The notes under the pieces were generated by a model. It ran no database searches. It saw only the letters and a program-made list of their open reading frames with translations, and had not been told where the DNA came from. Shown here piece after piece: positions 1 to 11,600 of a stretch of DNA of 64,000 bases. The position numbers and the translations under genes were made by a program. How positions within the stretch are numbered: position 1 is the stretch's first letter; each line of letters starts with the position of its first letter. This stretch comes from Vitellaria paradoxa (lineage: Eukaryota; Streptophyta; Magnoliopsida; Ericales; Sapotaceae): positions 7,231,920-7,295,919 of the forward strand of contig CM034241.1 of the NCBI GenBank assembly GCA_019916065.1, given 5' to 3'.

Positions 1-511
1 TTTTTGCAGATATGTTTTGATAATATACTATTTATATGCTTACAAGGTGTGGCATCCCGAATTTTCAAAATTTACAAGATTTTGTTCTCGATTTTTTTTT
101 TTTGCCTTTTGTGATGATTAGATGAATTGTTAGTATCTTAAGTTTTCAAAATATTTTTTGAACCATTATTATTTCCTAAAACAGTTTTTCTTCCTGTTTT
201 AATTTTTAGGTATCGAATGTTATTTTTTTTTTAAATTTTTATACTCTCCTCTTTTAATTTGTAAATTATTGTTATAAAAATTATGAAACAAATTTTAAAC
301 TACAAAATCAAAGAAGAAAATTGAAGGAGCACCGATTGTGAAACTAGAATAAAGAATGAAGAATCCGAATAAGACGGCTAAAGAATAGTGTGGGTGGGTT
401 CCTTGGATATTGTGATTACTTTTGAGAACATTTAACCTTATGTTACATTGTTGGTACGTGGTAAATTAGTGAAAATAAAGGGAAATAAATAAAAAAAGTC
501 ATAAGGAATGA

Positions 512-1400
512 AAAAAGATATAAAATCTTAAAAATACTCTTATTTGAATAAAATTAAAAATATAATATAAAAATAAAATAAATTCATTAATATATTAATT
601 TTATTGATTTTTTTTAATTTTATGCATTTTCTTGCATTTTCCATCACAATTTAAATAAGAAAAAATTTTAAATTCATATCTCATTCTTTTCTTCTTTTTC
701 GTGACAAATCATTAAACAAAACAAAAACTTAAGTGAACACGAATTTAACCTTTTGATTTTTATTAAAAAAACTTTTGAAAATATTAAAATTATTGTATAA
801 AGAAAGAGACAAGAGAGAGTAAAAAAAAATTCACAAATATTGAATAAAAAAGTAAAAAGATATAAAAAATAATAACGAAAAAATATTTTATTCTTATCTC
901 ATGAATGGATTAAAAAATATAATAAAATTAAAAACATTCATTGATATATTGGTTTTTTTTAATCTAGTTAAAGTTTAATTTCTTAACTTTCATTCATATT
1001 TCCTTTTATTTTTCAACGTAACTCAAACAAAAAATAAATTTTGAATTCATTTATAGAGACACACCGAGATAAAAAAATAGATAATATAAAATAAATAAAT
1101 AAAATAATAAAAAGAAAGAAAAAATAATTTATAAAAAATATTTGAGTTTCTTGAAAAATTCTTAAACTATAAAAATAAAAGGTATGTTTAGAGTATGATT
1201 TTGGTGTCAAAAAAAACTAATAAAAAGAAAAATGAAGTGAAAATAAAAAGAAAATTAAAAAATTTAAACAAAAGGCATTAATTAATATATTAAAAATTTT
1301 AAATTTAATTATTTTTAATTTTTAAATTTTAAATAATTTTTTTTATATTTTGTATCATAATCTGAACAAGAGAAGGAATTTTGAATCCCTATCTTTTTTT
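512..1400. repeat. Three diverged copies of a module of about 150 bp
   Basis: A similar module recurs at about 512-690, 880-1060 and 1250-1400: an A/T-rich block with 'cattaatatattaattt' or a close variant, then a T-rich block, then 'aataagaaaaaattttaaat' or a variant, ending in 'ttct'. A fourth relative lies at about 37680-37850. They are probably degenerate MITE copies. Boundaries are approximate and no target duplication could be assigned. Confidence 0.4.
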
Positions 1401-1949
1401 TTTTTTTTTTCTTATAGATGGAGAGAGATATATAAAGACGCAAGTGAAAGATAAAGAAAAAATGAATATTAAAGGAAATTTTTGGTTTAATTTTTATATA
1501 TTTTTTGTAAAAAAGGTTTTGACAAAACTAATTCTAGGATTCAATCAAGAAATGTTATAGTATATAAAATATGCTAAGGATGATTTTTAGTAGATATAAG
1601 CAAAAAGTAAGAGTGAAATTCAAAAATAATGGACAAATAAATTCATTGGAGCGGTGATGTGAAAATATTTAAATAATTATTAAAATAATAAAAATTTATT
1701 TAAAATCCAATATTTCTTAAATATTTACTTTAATTTTATTTCGTTATTTTAATAAAATCTTTATCAGTTGAAATTTCATGTTATTAAAAATTTAGGTATT
1801 ACTTGAATAATTAAGTAGTAGTTTTACAGATATATTAAAAACTTATAATAATTTTGCTTTATAGGAATAGTATTTTAAAGTTTTATAAATATATTAAAAA
1901 CTTGTAATAATTTTGTTTTATTTTCTGTTTTGAACTCATTTTTTTTATT

Positions 1950-2210
1950 TTATGTTTTTGAAAATAAGAAAAACAGTTGAAAGTGCATTTGATCACTTAT
2001 ATTTTTAAAATTTGATTTAGAAAAAAGAAAATAAATTTACACATGAAATGAAAAATGTAAAAAATTATTTTGAGCGTTTTTAATAAAAAATAAGGTAAAT
2101 ATCAAAATAAGGAAAACGAAGTATTTTTTGTTTTCTTTATTTTTGAATTTTTAAACTATAAAATACAAAACAAAAATAAAAAGCTAAAAAGCAAATCAAA
2201 TGTCATTTTA
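1950..2210. mobile_element. Degenerate MITE related to the copy at 54646-54980
   Basis: The block has the same build as the better preserved element at 54646-54980 and the copy near 37212-37530: a T-rich arm, a central part with 'acatgaaatg'-like sequence, and an arm with 'aaaatacaaaacaaaaat'. Ends are blurred and no target duplication was found. Confidence 0.35.
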
Positions 2211-3736
2211 TTTATTTATTTATTTATTACTGGTTAATGGCTAGTTTTGGTTTATTGGGTTTCTTCAATTTATGTCTCTAATTATGTATAAATTAGAGGT
2301 GAATTTTATGGTTGAGAGAGGTGAGCAAGGGGAGAGAGGAAATGATTGAGTGGCTGAATTGTTTGAGTGTGAATACTTTTACTGTAAATCTAATGAGTCG
2401 TTATAATGGATTGATCATTAATGGAATTCCTTTTTTTTTTTTTGCATTCTGGTTGTGTGCATAATCTGAACAATGCCAAATTCATCATATATTTAGAAAT
2501 TCAGATTCATGCAACGACGAGAACGTATTTCACTCGAAAATTTGTCCAGTCTTACCAACGAAAATTAATTGCCTAATATCAACATTGCCTAATATCCCTT
2601 TCAAAATTGAACAAATGCCGAGCTTGAAAGTTCCGAGTCATCCCCGTGTGAATATTGAGAAAAATGATACTAAAAAGGCATTTATTGTTGCTTTTAAAAA
2701 AAAATAAATCAAAAAGATAAAGTGACAAACTGGTAATAAAGTAAAATAATTGTGACAAAAAGAACGATTGAAGAATTAACCTTGATTACCATTTATTATG
2801 TAGAATACATATGCATATATATAATTATGATATATAATATTAAAAAATGATAAATACACTCTATTTTTAACTTCTCACACTCAAAAATTAATATTCACTG
2901 TGAGCGTAGGTAGAATGCAAGAAATTAAAAGTGGAGCGTATTTATCATCTCGCGTAATATTAGTATATAAATAAAATATATTATATTTGAATATAAATAT
3001 ATTAAATTATTTTTTATTATAATTAAATGTTACAAAATATATTACATTTGATTATAAATACATTAATTTTTTTTAGTTATTATTAAATATTACAATAAAA
3101 TTTTGATACTAAGATATTATGCGACTTATATTAATTATATTAAGTGTTAATTAAGCATTACTATTATACTATTACATGTTAAAAAAATTTTAATTATGCT
3201 AAAAATTATATTAAGTTAAATTATAATAAATTTAATTTATTATAGATAATAACATTATCATACTAGTATATATAATTTATAATTTATATTAGTAATATTA
3301 AATGATATTAATTAATATTAAATAATATTAATTAAGTATAACAGTTAAGGAATGAAATTCTTCTCTCATATATGCCACCACAACTGTTAAAAAATCATTA
3401 AACATCACTAATAATTTATATTTATACATTTTAATTATTAAAATATAAAAATTACCCAATTTAGGTATGGAGTGAATTTGAAAAAAAAATCATCTAACTT
3501 ATATAATGTTAATATATATACGTATATATTGATAAGGCTAATATATCTTATATAAATTTCTAATTTGTATGTTCTCATCTTTTAAGTACTTATTAGCAGT
3601 CACTTTTTTTTTTTCTTTCACAACTGTCTTAATCATAAGTTAGTGAATATGTAAACTGAAAAATATAACTATCTGCGATATCATCTTGGATCTATATTAA
3701 TTTATGACTTAAAAAAAAAAAATAAAGAGTGTGAAA

Positions 3737-3814
3737 ACACTATTTATTTTTTTATATTTTTCTATTTAAATTTTTACACTATTTATTTTTTTATATTTTT
3801 CTATTTAAATTTTT
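3737..3814. repeat. 39-bp tandem duplication
   Basis: The 39-bp unit beginning 'acactatttattttttta' at 3737 is repeated immediately at 3776 with no visible difference, which suggests a recent slippage or duplication in otherwise diverged AT-rich DNA. Confidence 0.8.
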
Positions 3815-4445
3815 ATTTTTTTGAAAATAAAAAAATAAAAATTAGTTTAACGAACACTTTTTTATTATCAATTTTTAAAAATCTTTAAAGTTAAACAGAA
3901 AAATGGTAAATATAAATTTTAATAAATAAGAACTAAGGTTTTTAAAACAAATTATACAGTTAAAATTATATATATATTTTTTGTCTAAATAAAATTATAT
4001 ATTTAACTTTAATAATATATGGAACGCACGTGCACTTAATTAGTGATATTAAAAAGTCTAATTTGTTAATGTACCAGATTAAGCTATTTTTAGATTTGAC
4101 GTATTTACTAGATGAATTTAACTAGGATTAAGATAAGTTATCTGATTGCATGCCTACTGATATGGTGGAAGTGCGATATTACCAAGTGATTTATCTATAC
4201 ATGGAGAAGAGATGAACAATGTAAAGCATACACTGGGGCCCGTTGGTGACATTTTTCGTTTTTCTATTTATATTTAATTGTTTATATTTTTTAGTTTTTC
4301 TTTTCTGTTGTCTTTTTTTTAATTGAAACTGTATTTAAAAATATAATTTTATTTACAATAATTAATTTTTATTTTAATGAAATATTTAATTTTATTAATT
4401 TTTAAAAAAAGTTAATGAAATTTTAAAAAATATATTTTATATTAA

Positions 4446-5469
4446 GGACATGTTTGATACAAGATGAAAATTTTGATAGTAAAAGATCACGAGAGTAATT
4501 ATTACCCTAGTAATATTCACTGGATAGCAAGTTTGTGGTACTTATATTTTGATTAAGAGAGTAAATATTACCTGATAATAATTATATTATGTTTGATATG
4601 CTAAAAATTTTGAAGGGGTAAAAGTTAATTGTGTTTGAAATGAAGATAACTTGATCAATGGAAAAAAGTTAATATTTAATTTTAATAAAATATTATAATA
4701 AAATAAATCATTATAATCATTGTTATTTTAATAATAATTAATTTTAATAAAAAATATATATTATTAAATTATATACTTTTAAATAAACTATTAATTATAA
4801 AAAATATTTTTACCATAGATTAATATTTCAATAGTAATTAATTTTAGTAGTGAATTATTATTTGTTTTTATTTTGATAAAATAATTTAATAAAACAAATA
4901 ATTTTAGTTTATTAAATAATTTATTGGTTTTAATAAATTATATTCACACAATACATAATCTAATAAATTATTACTTGTGAGACATAATTTTCATTTAATA
5001 AAAGATTTTAATAAAAAAATTATTTTAATAATTCATTATTATTTATTAGACATTAATTTTAATTTTATAAAATAAATAATTTTAGTCATAAATTAATATT
5101 TTGCTAGTGTTATTTTAATAAAATAAAATAAATTATTTTAGTAATGAACTATTATTTATTAAATATTATTCTAATAAAATAATTTAATAATTAATTAATT
5201 TTAATTTGATTAACTAAATTATTATTTTATAATATTTATTATAATTATTTATAGGAGAATATTGTTTAAGGTTTTATATGGTGGTGAATAAATATTTTAT
5301 AAAGGTAATGAGAAAAGAGCAAAATTTTTTCATTACCCCCATTACCCACCTCCCCTAGAGTAAAAATTTACTCCCATATGAAGATAATTATTAATCCAAA
5401 ATAATTGTTATTTCCATTCTCCAAATTGTTATTTTCATTACCCCAATTACCCCTAAAACAAATATGTCC
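4446..5469. mobile_element. PIF/Harbinger-like non-autonomous element, copy A (1024 bp)
   Basis: The element starts GGACATGTTTGATAC and ends, in reverse complement, GGACATATTTGTTTT, and is flanked on both sides by the 3-bp duplication TAA (4443-4445 and 5470-5472). That target preference is typical of PIF/Harbinger and Tourist elements. The interior is AT-rich and non-coding, with many 'taataaaataatttaataa' variants. A full-length relative lies at 56691-57720 in the same orientation. No transposase is seen, so it would need an enzyme supplied in trans. Confidence 0.75.
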
Positions 5470-5489
5470 TAAGGAGTGTTCAATTGAGG

Positions 5490-6458
5490 AGATAACTTGC
5501 CTATTATTTAAGAATGTAATTAAGTATTGAGGAGTTCTCAAGTCTATTGTCAACAATAAAGATTCGAGATTTACATTACATTTTTTGAAAGAAGATTCGA
5601 GATTTACATTACATTTTTTTAGGAAACTCTTCACGATGTTGTGTTTGGAGTTTAACTTCTCTACTAACTTTCACTCACAAATAGATGGCCAAACTAAGAG
5701 GGTGAATGCCTTTTAAAATTGTATTTGAGGCATTACGTGAGTGCCATTTAGCGGGATTGGGCTAAGTTGCTTGATGTGGTCCAATTGAGCTAGCCAATGG
5801 ACAACAACATTTGATACTTAATATAGTTGCTACCGATTACACATGCAATAGTCTGGTAGCTTTCAAGTTCACTAAATAATGGCATAGGCAAATGGACACA
5901 GCCAAGGTATATTTGGCTAAGATTGCCAAGAAGATGAAGAAAATGGACAAAAACCAAAAAGTGATATGTGGAGTTCAATAAAGGAGATCGTGTCTTGCTT
6001 AAGATCTTGCCGCATCATGTCACAGTTTTCAAGCATCTTCATAGATGATTGGTGTGTAGGTATAAGGGACCATTCCTTATTGTTCGATGGGTTAGGAAGA
6101 TTTCTTCCTAATTGAAGTTACCTTCAACTTTACAAACAATTCACCCAATCGTTCAAGTAAACATATTGAAGCCATATTATAGAGCTGTGGAAGACCCTAA
6201 TTGAGGAGTATCGAAAAGAACACCAGCTAGAATCACATTCTTGCATGACCAAGAAGTAAAAATAGTTTTGGCTCATAAGATTGTGCCAAATTGCGACTTC
6301 CATTCTGGTTATTTCAAGTAGTTAATAAAATGGAATGATCAATTGGATAGCGAAACGAGTTGGGAGCACAAAAATTAATTGCAGTAATTTCAGACGTAGT
6401 TTGCTAAGTATTGGAGTTAAACAACAACAAAGACATCGTCAGCCTTGGTGGGGAAGAA
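5490..6458 (+). pseudogene. Decayed Ty3/gypsy chromovirus pol 3' end (integrase C-terminus and chromodomain)
   Basis: Translation over several frames gives pieces of a plant gypsy polyprotein: an integrase-core piece near 5655 (FSTNFHSQIDGQTKRVN, cf. the family's 'HPQTDGQTE'), a GPY/F-like piece at 6061-6090 (YKGPFLIVRW), and a chromodomain-like end near 6325 (IKWNDQLDSETSWEHKN). Stops and frameshifts occur throughout, so it is dead. A segment of about 35 bp around 5560-5620, coding for 'DSRFTLHF', is duplicated in tandem inside the integrase part. Only the 3' end of the element survives; gag, protease and RT are absent from the window. Confidence 0.8.
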
Positions 6459-6870
6459 TGTCAAGCCTCACCATGTTGGCGCCTACGCGACACCACGTGT
6501 CATGTATATTCTAAAGACTTTTCTTTTATCTATTGTAAAAACTTATAGAGTATTCTAAAAAATCTAGTAGGTTTTCTTGAGAAGTTTCATCATATAAATA
6601 TTTTAAATATTTTGGTGGAAAATTCTATATATTAAATCTTCACCATTCATTGAAGAAGTAGATGACTATAAATAGAGAAAAGTAATAGAAAACATTCTTT
6701 AAATTCTTCAATTACTCTTTTGTGTTCTTCTCTTAAAGTGTTTTAATTCTCTAATTCACTTATGTTCGATATTCTCACCTTCCTAGTAAGAGTTAGACAG
6801 ACACTTTACTAAAGGGTTAAAGTATTTAAGTGTTGCACGGGTTGAAGTGTGAAATTCTAAGTTTGTGATA
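6459..6870 (+). mobile_element. 3' LTR of the Ty3/gypsy remnant
   Basis: A purine-rich tract (ggtggggaagaa, 6447-6458) is followed directly by TGTCAAGCC, the expected polypurine tract to LTR boundary. About 220 bp in lies a TATA box (gactataaatagag, near 6670), as expected in an LTR promoter. The right end is not sharp; the LTR fades into AT-rich MITE sequence near 6870. No 5' LTR is seen. Confidence 0.65.
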
Positions 6871-7324
6871 GTTATTAATTAAATTATATTAATTATATTA
6901 TTTATTAAAATAATTTAATTCAATAAAAATAAAATGTATTTATTAATTAAATTAACTAATTTTATTAATTATATTATTTATTAAAAATAATTTTAGTTTG
7001 ATAAAATATTTGAATAAAATAATTCATTTTAATACGTTGCAACAAAAATAGACAAAGTGTTAAAATTGATAAATTATTTATAATAAAAATAAATGAAAGC
7101 AAAAATATTTTTTATTTACGTTTTTTGTATAAAAAAATAAAAACTGGTTAACGAATACGTTTTTGATGTCAATTTTGAAAACTTGTAAATAAAAAAAATA
7201 GTAGACATAACATTAAAACAACTTTTAAGGGATGCCCATGGATTAATCTAAATAGGGATACTATTTGGATGGAATATAGATAGTAGAGAGTATTTAAAAT
7301 ATGCATAAATTGCGAGAGGATGGG

Positions 7325-7915
7325 TCATACGTTTATATTTACTATTTTTCTATTTGTATTTATAGATTTTTGAAAATTGAAAATAAAAATATGTTTGTTA
7401 AACATGTTTTTATTTTTTTTATTTCTTAAAAATAGAAACTTAAACAGTAAACGTCAATAAAAAAAAGTGTTTTTGCCATTTTTGTTATAAATATTTTTAT
7501 CAGTTTTAACACATTATTCATTTTTGTTGCTTCTTATTAAAATGAATTATTTTATTTAAATATTTTTAATTAATTTAATTAATTAACTTAATGTGAAATA
7601 TATTTTATTAAATTATTTTTAATAAATAATATAATTAAATTATCTTTAATATTTTGTTTTTTTATTGAATTAAATTATATTTAATAAATAATATAATTAA
7701 TTTATTAATTAAATTATATATGAAATATATTTTATTAAATTCAATTAATTTTTTAAAATAATAAAACTAAATATTTTATTAAAATAAAATTAATTATTAT
7801 AATAAATTGAATTTTCAAACATAGTTTCAATTTTTATTTCAAAAAAAAAGAAGACAACAAAAACAAAAAAAAAAAATATAAATAACTAAATATAATTGAA
7901 AAAATCACAGCAATA
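7325..7915. mobile_element. MITE-like element, same family as 27205-27978
   Basis: The left arm (tatttactatttttctattt), the central 'aattatttttaataaataat' blocks and the right arm ('tttcaatttttatttcaaaa', then A-rich 'acaacaaaaac') follow the same order as 27205-27978 and the split copy at 4236-7220. It is non-coding. Ends are approximate. Confidence 0.5.
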
Positions 7916-7929
7916 TCATTCAGACTAAG

Positions 7930-8030
7930 GGTGTGTTTGGCGTACTAATTTTTATTAAAAAATTTTAAAAAAATTTTAAAAGTAATTTTTTTTATATTAT
8001 TAAATAAATTACGAATTCACAATTTATTCC
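7930..8030. mobile_element. MITE end fragment ('gtgtgtttggcgtac' type)
   Basis: This begins GGGTGTGTTTGG, followed by 'aaaaaattttaaaaaaattt' and 'aaattacgaattcacaattt'. The same arm recurs near 31625-31760, 38101-38255, 58552-58672 and 60254-60395. It lies just upstream of the PCFS4-like gene. Confidence 0.4.
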
Positions 8031-8446
8031 ATTCAATCAATCAACCAATCAATCAATGAGTTTCGATCAATCAATCAATGAGTTTTACAAAAGCAGCCTC
8101 CTGGTTAAAAAGACCAACAGCAGCGCAGCCCAGCCCAGTCCCAGTACAGCTTGCAAGCCCAATTACGCCTCTGTTCCGGACGCCGCCTTATCGATTCGTC
8201 CACGGCCTCTCTTTGTCGATTACAATCTTCGAAGAATCAAGCATATATACATGCACACAATAATTATACACAAAATATATACATTAAGGTGTAATAAAGG
8301 GATTGATTGTGCAAATCCTTCCGTCGATTCGAAGGCACAGATGAGATTCATCGTCTACTCTCCGTGTTGTCTTTGAATCGCAAAATTTGCAGTCAAAGTC
8401 CTAAGTTTTTGTATATTTCTGATTCTCTTTGAGTGTAGTTGTGTAC

Positions 8447-8568
8447 TAGGGTTAGGGTTTATGATTTTTAATTCTCTTCTAGTCCAAGGTTTGAGAAAAT
8501 ATAGATTGTTATTTAATTTTTTTATGTTGATGAGTAATGCTATAATGAACAAGCTAGGGTTAGGGTTT
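8447..8568 (+). promoter_or_regulatory. Two telo-box motifs in the 5' leader of the PCFS4-like gene
   Basis: TAGGGTTAGGGTTTA occurs at 8447-8461 and TAGGGTTAGGGTTT at 8555-8568. These are tandem telo-box motifs (AAACCCTAA on the other strand), common near the start sites of plant growth- and translation-related genes and bound by telobox/Myb-type factors. Both lie within 190 bp upstream of the chosen ATG. A possible TATA element (catatatac) lies near 8239. Whether the motifs are promoter or leader depends on the unmapped start site. Confidence 0.55.
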
Positions 8569-8635
8569 TAATTGTTCGAGGTTTTTTTTTTTTTTTTGGG
8601 GTAAATTTTCCCCTTGGGCTCTGTGTGTTGTGTTA

Positions 8636-11600
8636 ATGGAGATGGAGAATTCTCGTAGACCATTTGATAGATCGAGAGAACCAGGTCTGAAGAAACCCAG
8701 ATTGGCCGAAGAGTCCATCGTTAATGGAAGACCTTTCACTCAACGGCCTGCGACTTCAGCGTCCGGTTCGTTGCCCTCAAGACACCGATCTAACGACAGA
8801 GATAGAGACTCGGGGAGCAGTGATTCAGTGCGGGGGCCTCACCAGCAGCAGCAGCAACCACATCAAGAACTTGTCAATCAGTATAGGACTGCCCTTGCGG
8901 AACTGACTTTCAATTCGAAACCCATCATTACTAACTTGACTATCATAGCCGGCGAGAACTTGCCTGCTGCCAAAGCAATTGCAGCCGCAGTCTGCGCTAA
9001 TATTCTCGAGGTGATTCCAGTTTTACACTCTGTGGCTGTGTGTGTTCAATTCGGTGGTATGTTGGTTGACTTGTAAGGGAAATCATTATCAGATAAAGAA
9101 AAAAAAATTCTTTCATTTTTTCCCCTCCTTATTGGATTAGGTAAGCTTTCATTTAGTGAAAAGGCAGTCAATTGTAAATAGAAGTGCGGATTCTTTATGA
9201 TCTTCTAATTCTCTGTCTAGTTTGTGCACCCTTGAACATTGGATATATATTAATCCAGCGAATTGTGGTTTTGCACTAACCAAATAAATGCATTCATTTG
9301 GGACTAAAGCTTTGTTGAGTTGAATTGTTCGAGCAATGACATAATCTGGTTTCATTTCCAATTTGATTTTATTTCATTGTGCTAGGAGGCTTTAGACCTC
9401 TAACATAATCCTTTTCTTTATCTCCAATGCAAATGTTGGCTACTTAACCAAATTAATGTGTTGGCTTGAAATGGCGAAGATGGTAATCTGTTACTCATTA
9501 CATCATACATGCATTCTGTTGGTAATCACATAATCTTAACCCCTTCTTATTTTTCTTGCACTTGCCCTATACCTCCGTTACTAAATTTGGCTGGACAATT
9601 GATGGCCTACACATCTTTATAAGCATTTTCTGAGTATGCATTTGAGGAACCTTTCTGTGAGGATGAGTTTATAGAATGTGTTATGATGCAGGGTGAGAAC
9701 CATGGGTCATACAAATGTACCCCTTACATCTCCACAGGTTTCATTGCAAGAAAGCAGGATTTGATTTTCTTAATTTTCATTATGGTTGTAAATGTAATGA
9801 CAATAATGCAGTTATTTTCCCAGAAAGGTGAAGTGTGTTCCCTTATTAACGCTCTTTAGTAATCCTGGATACATGCATGGTTTCAAATGGTATCGCCTTT
9901 TCTTTGTGGTACTTGAGCTACATGATTTGATCTTGTACAGAGCTTTTGGAAAACTGATCATAGTTCGGTCAAAATTGGAAAGTTTTATTGGATGTCAATG
10001 CTGAGCTCCATCTGTAATCTATCTACTTGATAATATCTAGGAAGTATCCATGTCAATCTCGGGGATTCAGAGGTTAACTGGAGAAGCTTTAAGCTTATGT
10101 GCATTTCAGCTAGAGGAATTAGTTACTTTTTGATCTTGGTGGTGTTCAAATTTGTTTGCACTTTGGTCTCTTCGAAGTTGAACCTAGCAGCATCTAAATT
10201 AGTTATTCTGAAATTTGGTTTTTACTAGTTGCTTTTTTTCTGGTCTCGTGAAAATTCTTATAGCTTCTTAATAGAGGATTTAGTATTTACAGAACTGCTC
10301 AAATAATGGTTCCTAAAGTTAGATGCGTTGAAGGATGATGCGTTCAAGTGTTAAATAATGTATGAGTGGGTCAGATGTGAGAGTGCATGTGTACTGATCA
10401 ATATTTTGTAAAGAGTTGTAATAGGGCAGGCTTAATTCTTTATATTGAGGGTTGCACATAAATAACTGCCTTTATTCAAGAATGTCTGTGAAGTCATCCA
10501 TAACAATGATAAAAAAAAATCATATTAGATGTGGTCATTTTGAATAAAAAAGAAACAGAATGATGCCATTAGTTTAGGGAAAAGAAGGGGGAGGGGTGTC
10601 TTCTATTTTTTATGGTACAAGAATGTAGGCAGCCTATAGTTGGGATGATTTCAAGGAGTTGAGCTTATTATTCGAAACCATTTAACCTGAAATATCACTG
10701 GCTTGCACTGATTACTGAAATGTATGGGTCATTTTTTTAATGGATGAAAGCTTTAGTTTCATTGTTCTTATTCTCTTACTTCTGCTTGTTTCTGTACTTC
10801 TGTTGTCGTGCTATGACATAATGGAATGACGGGTTTTGGGAAGGCTGATCTTATTGGCTATATTAATTTGTTTGTAGATTTTAACTGCTCTATTCCTTCA
10901 TTAATAAAGTTTTTATTTATTATAAAAAAAAATTGTTTGTAGATTTTAATTCCTAGCTTGGTCCACCGAATTATTCTGATCCTAAAAACTATGTACAGGT
11001 TCCCAGTGAGCAAAAGCTTCCTTCACTCTATCTTTTAGACAGTATTGTGAAGAATATTGGGAGGGATTACATAAAACACTTTGCTGCCAGATTACCTGAG
11101 GTTAGAAATTATTTTATGTGGTTTCTCGTCGCTGCATTTATTTGTTTATTATTTGCTTCCCCTTTACCCAAAGGAATATTCAGTTGCGCATTATTATCTT
11201 CATCCCACTGTTTACTTTATTGATAATAATTTCTAGTAATATAAATAAAGATCATATGCTGCCATTTTCTTTCCCTTTTTATATGCTGACTTATAAATTT
11301 CCTCCTATCAAATATAGAACATTGTCATCAGTTATTGCTATGGTGTCTCCTAGTTAACACAGAACAATCAGTTCTTTGCTACGGTATCTGTCTTGATGAT
11401 CCATTAGTGTCATCAGTTGATGTTTACCAGTTTTGGTGCATGTTTTAGGTATTCTGCAAGGCATATAGACAGGTTGACTCTTCTATACATCCTGGAATGC
11501 GGCATCTTTTTGGTACTTGGAAAGGAGTTTTTCCGCCTCAGCCACTCCAGATGATTGAGAAAGAACTTTGTTTTCAATCATCAGTCAGTGGTCCATCTTC

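Larger units (their letters stand above)
1..4235. other. AT-rich intergenic region without a recognisable gene
   Basis: No open reading frame here resembles a protein; the few that exist are low-complexity Phe/Ile/Lys strings from A/T runs. The stretch holds diverged MITE-like modules (512-1400, 1950-2210), a 39-bp tandem duplication (3737-3814), and long A/T homopolymers. It reads as old, decayed non-coding DNA between genes. Confidence 0.7.
4236..7220. mobile_element. MITE-like element split by two later insertions
   Basis: 4238-4440 matches, in reverse complement, the right end of the element at 27205-27978: the arm with 'tttctatttatattta', a 'gttgtctttttttt' tract, then 'gaaactgtattta'. 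About 6880-7220 matches the reverse complement of that element's left half. Between them sit a Harbinger-like element (4446-5469) and a Ty3/gypsy remnant with LTR (about 5490-6870). I infer one original element of roughly 0.55 kb, opened by both insertions. The outer ends are approximate. Confidence 0.5.

Noticed and set aside
8056..8376. Open frame of 106 codons upstream of the PCFS4-like gene
   Set aside because: It starts in a TCAA-repeat, has no domain motif, and overlaps the likely promoter and leader.
8447..8568. Interstitial telomere repeats
   Set aside because: Each site has only two TTTAGGG-like units, the usual telo-box form near plant genes, not a telomere relic.
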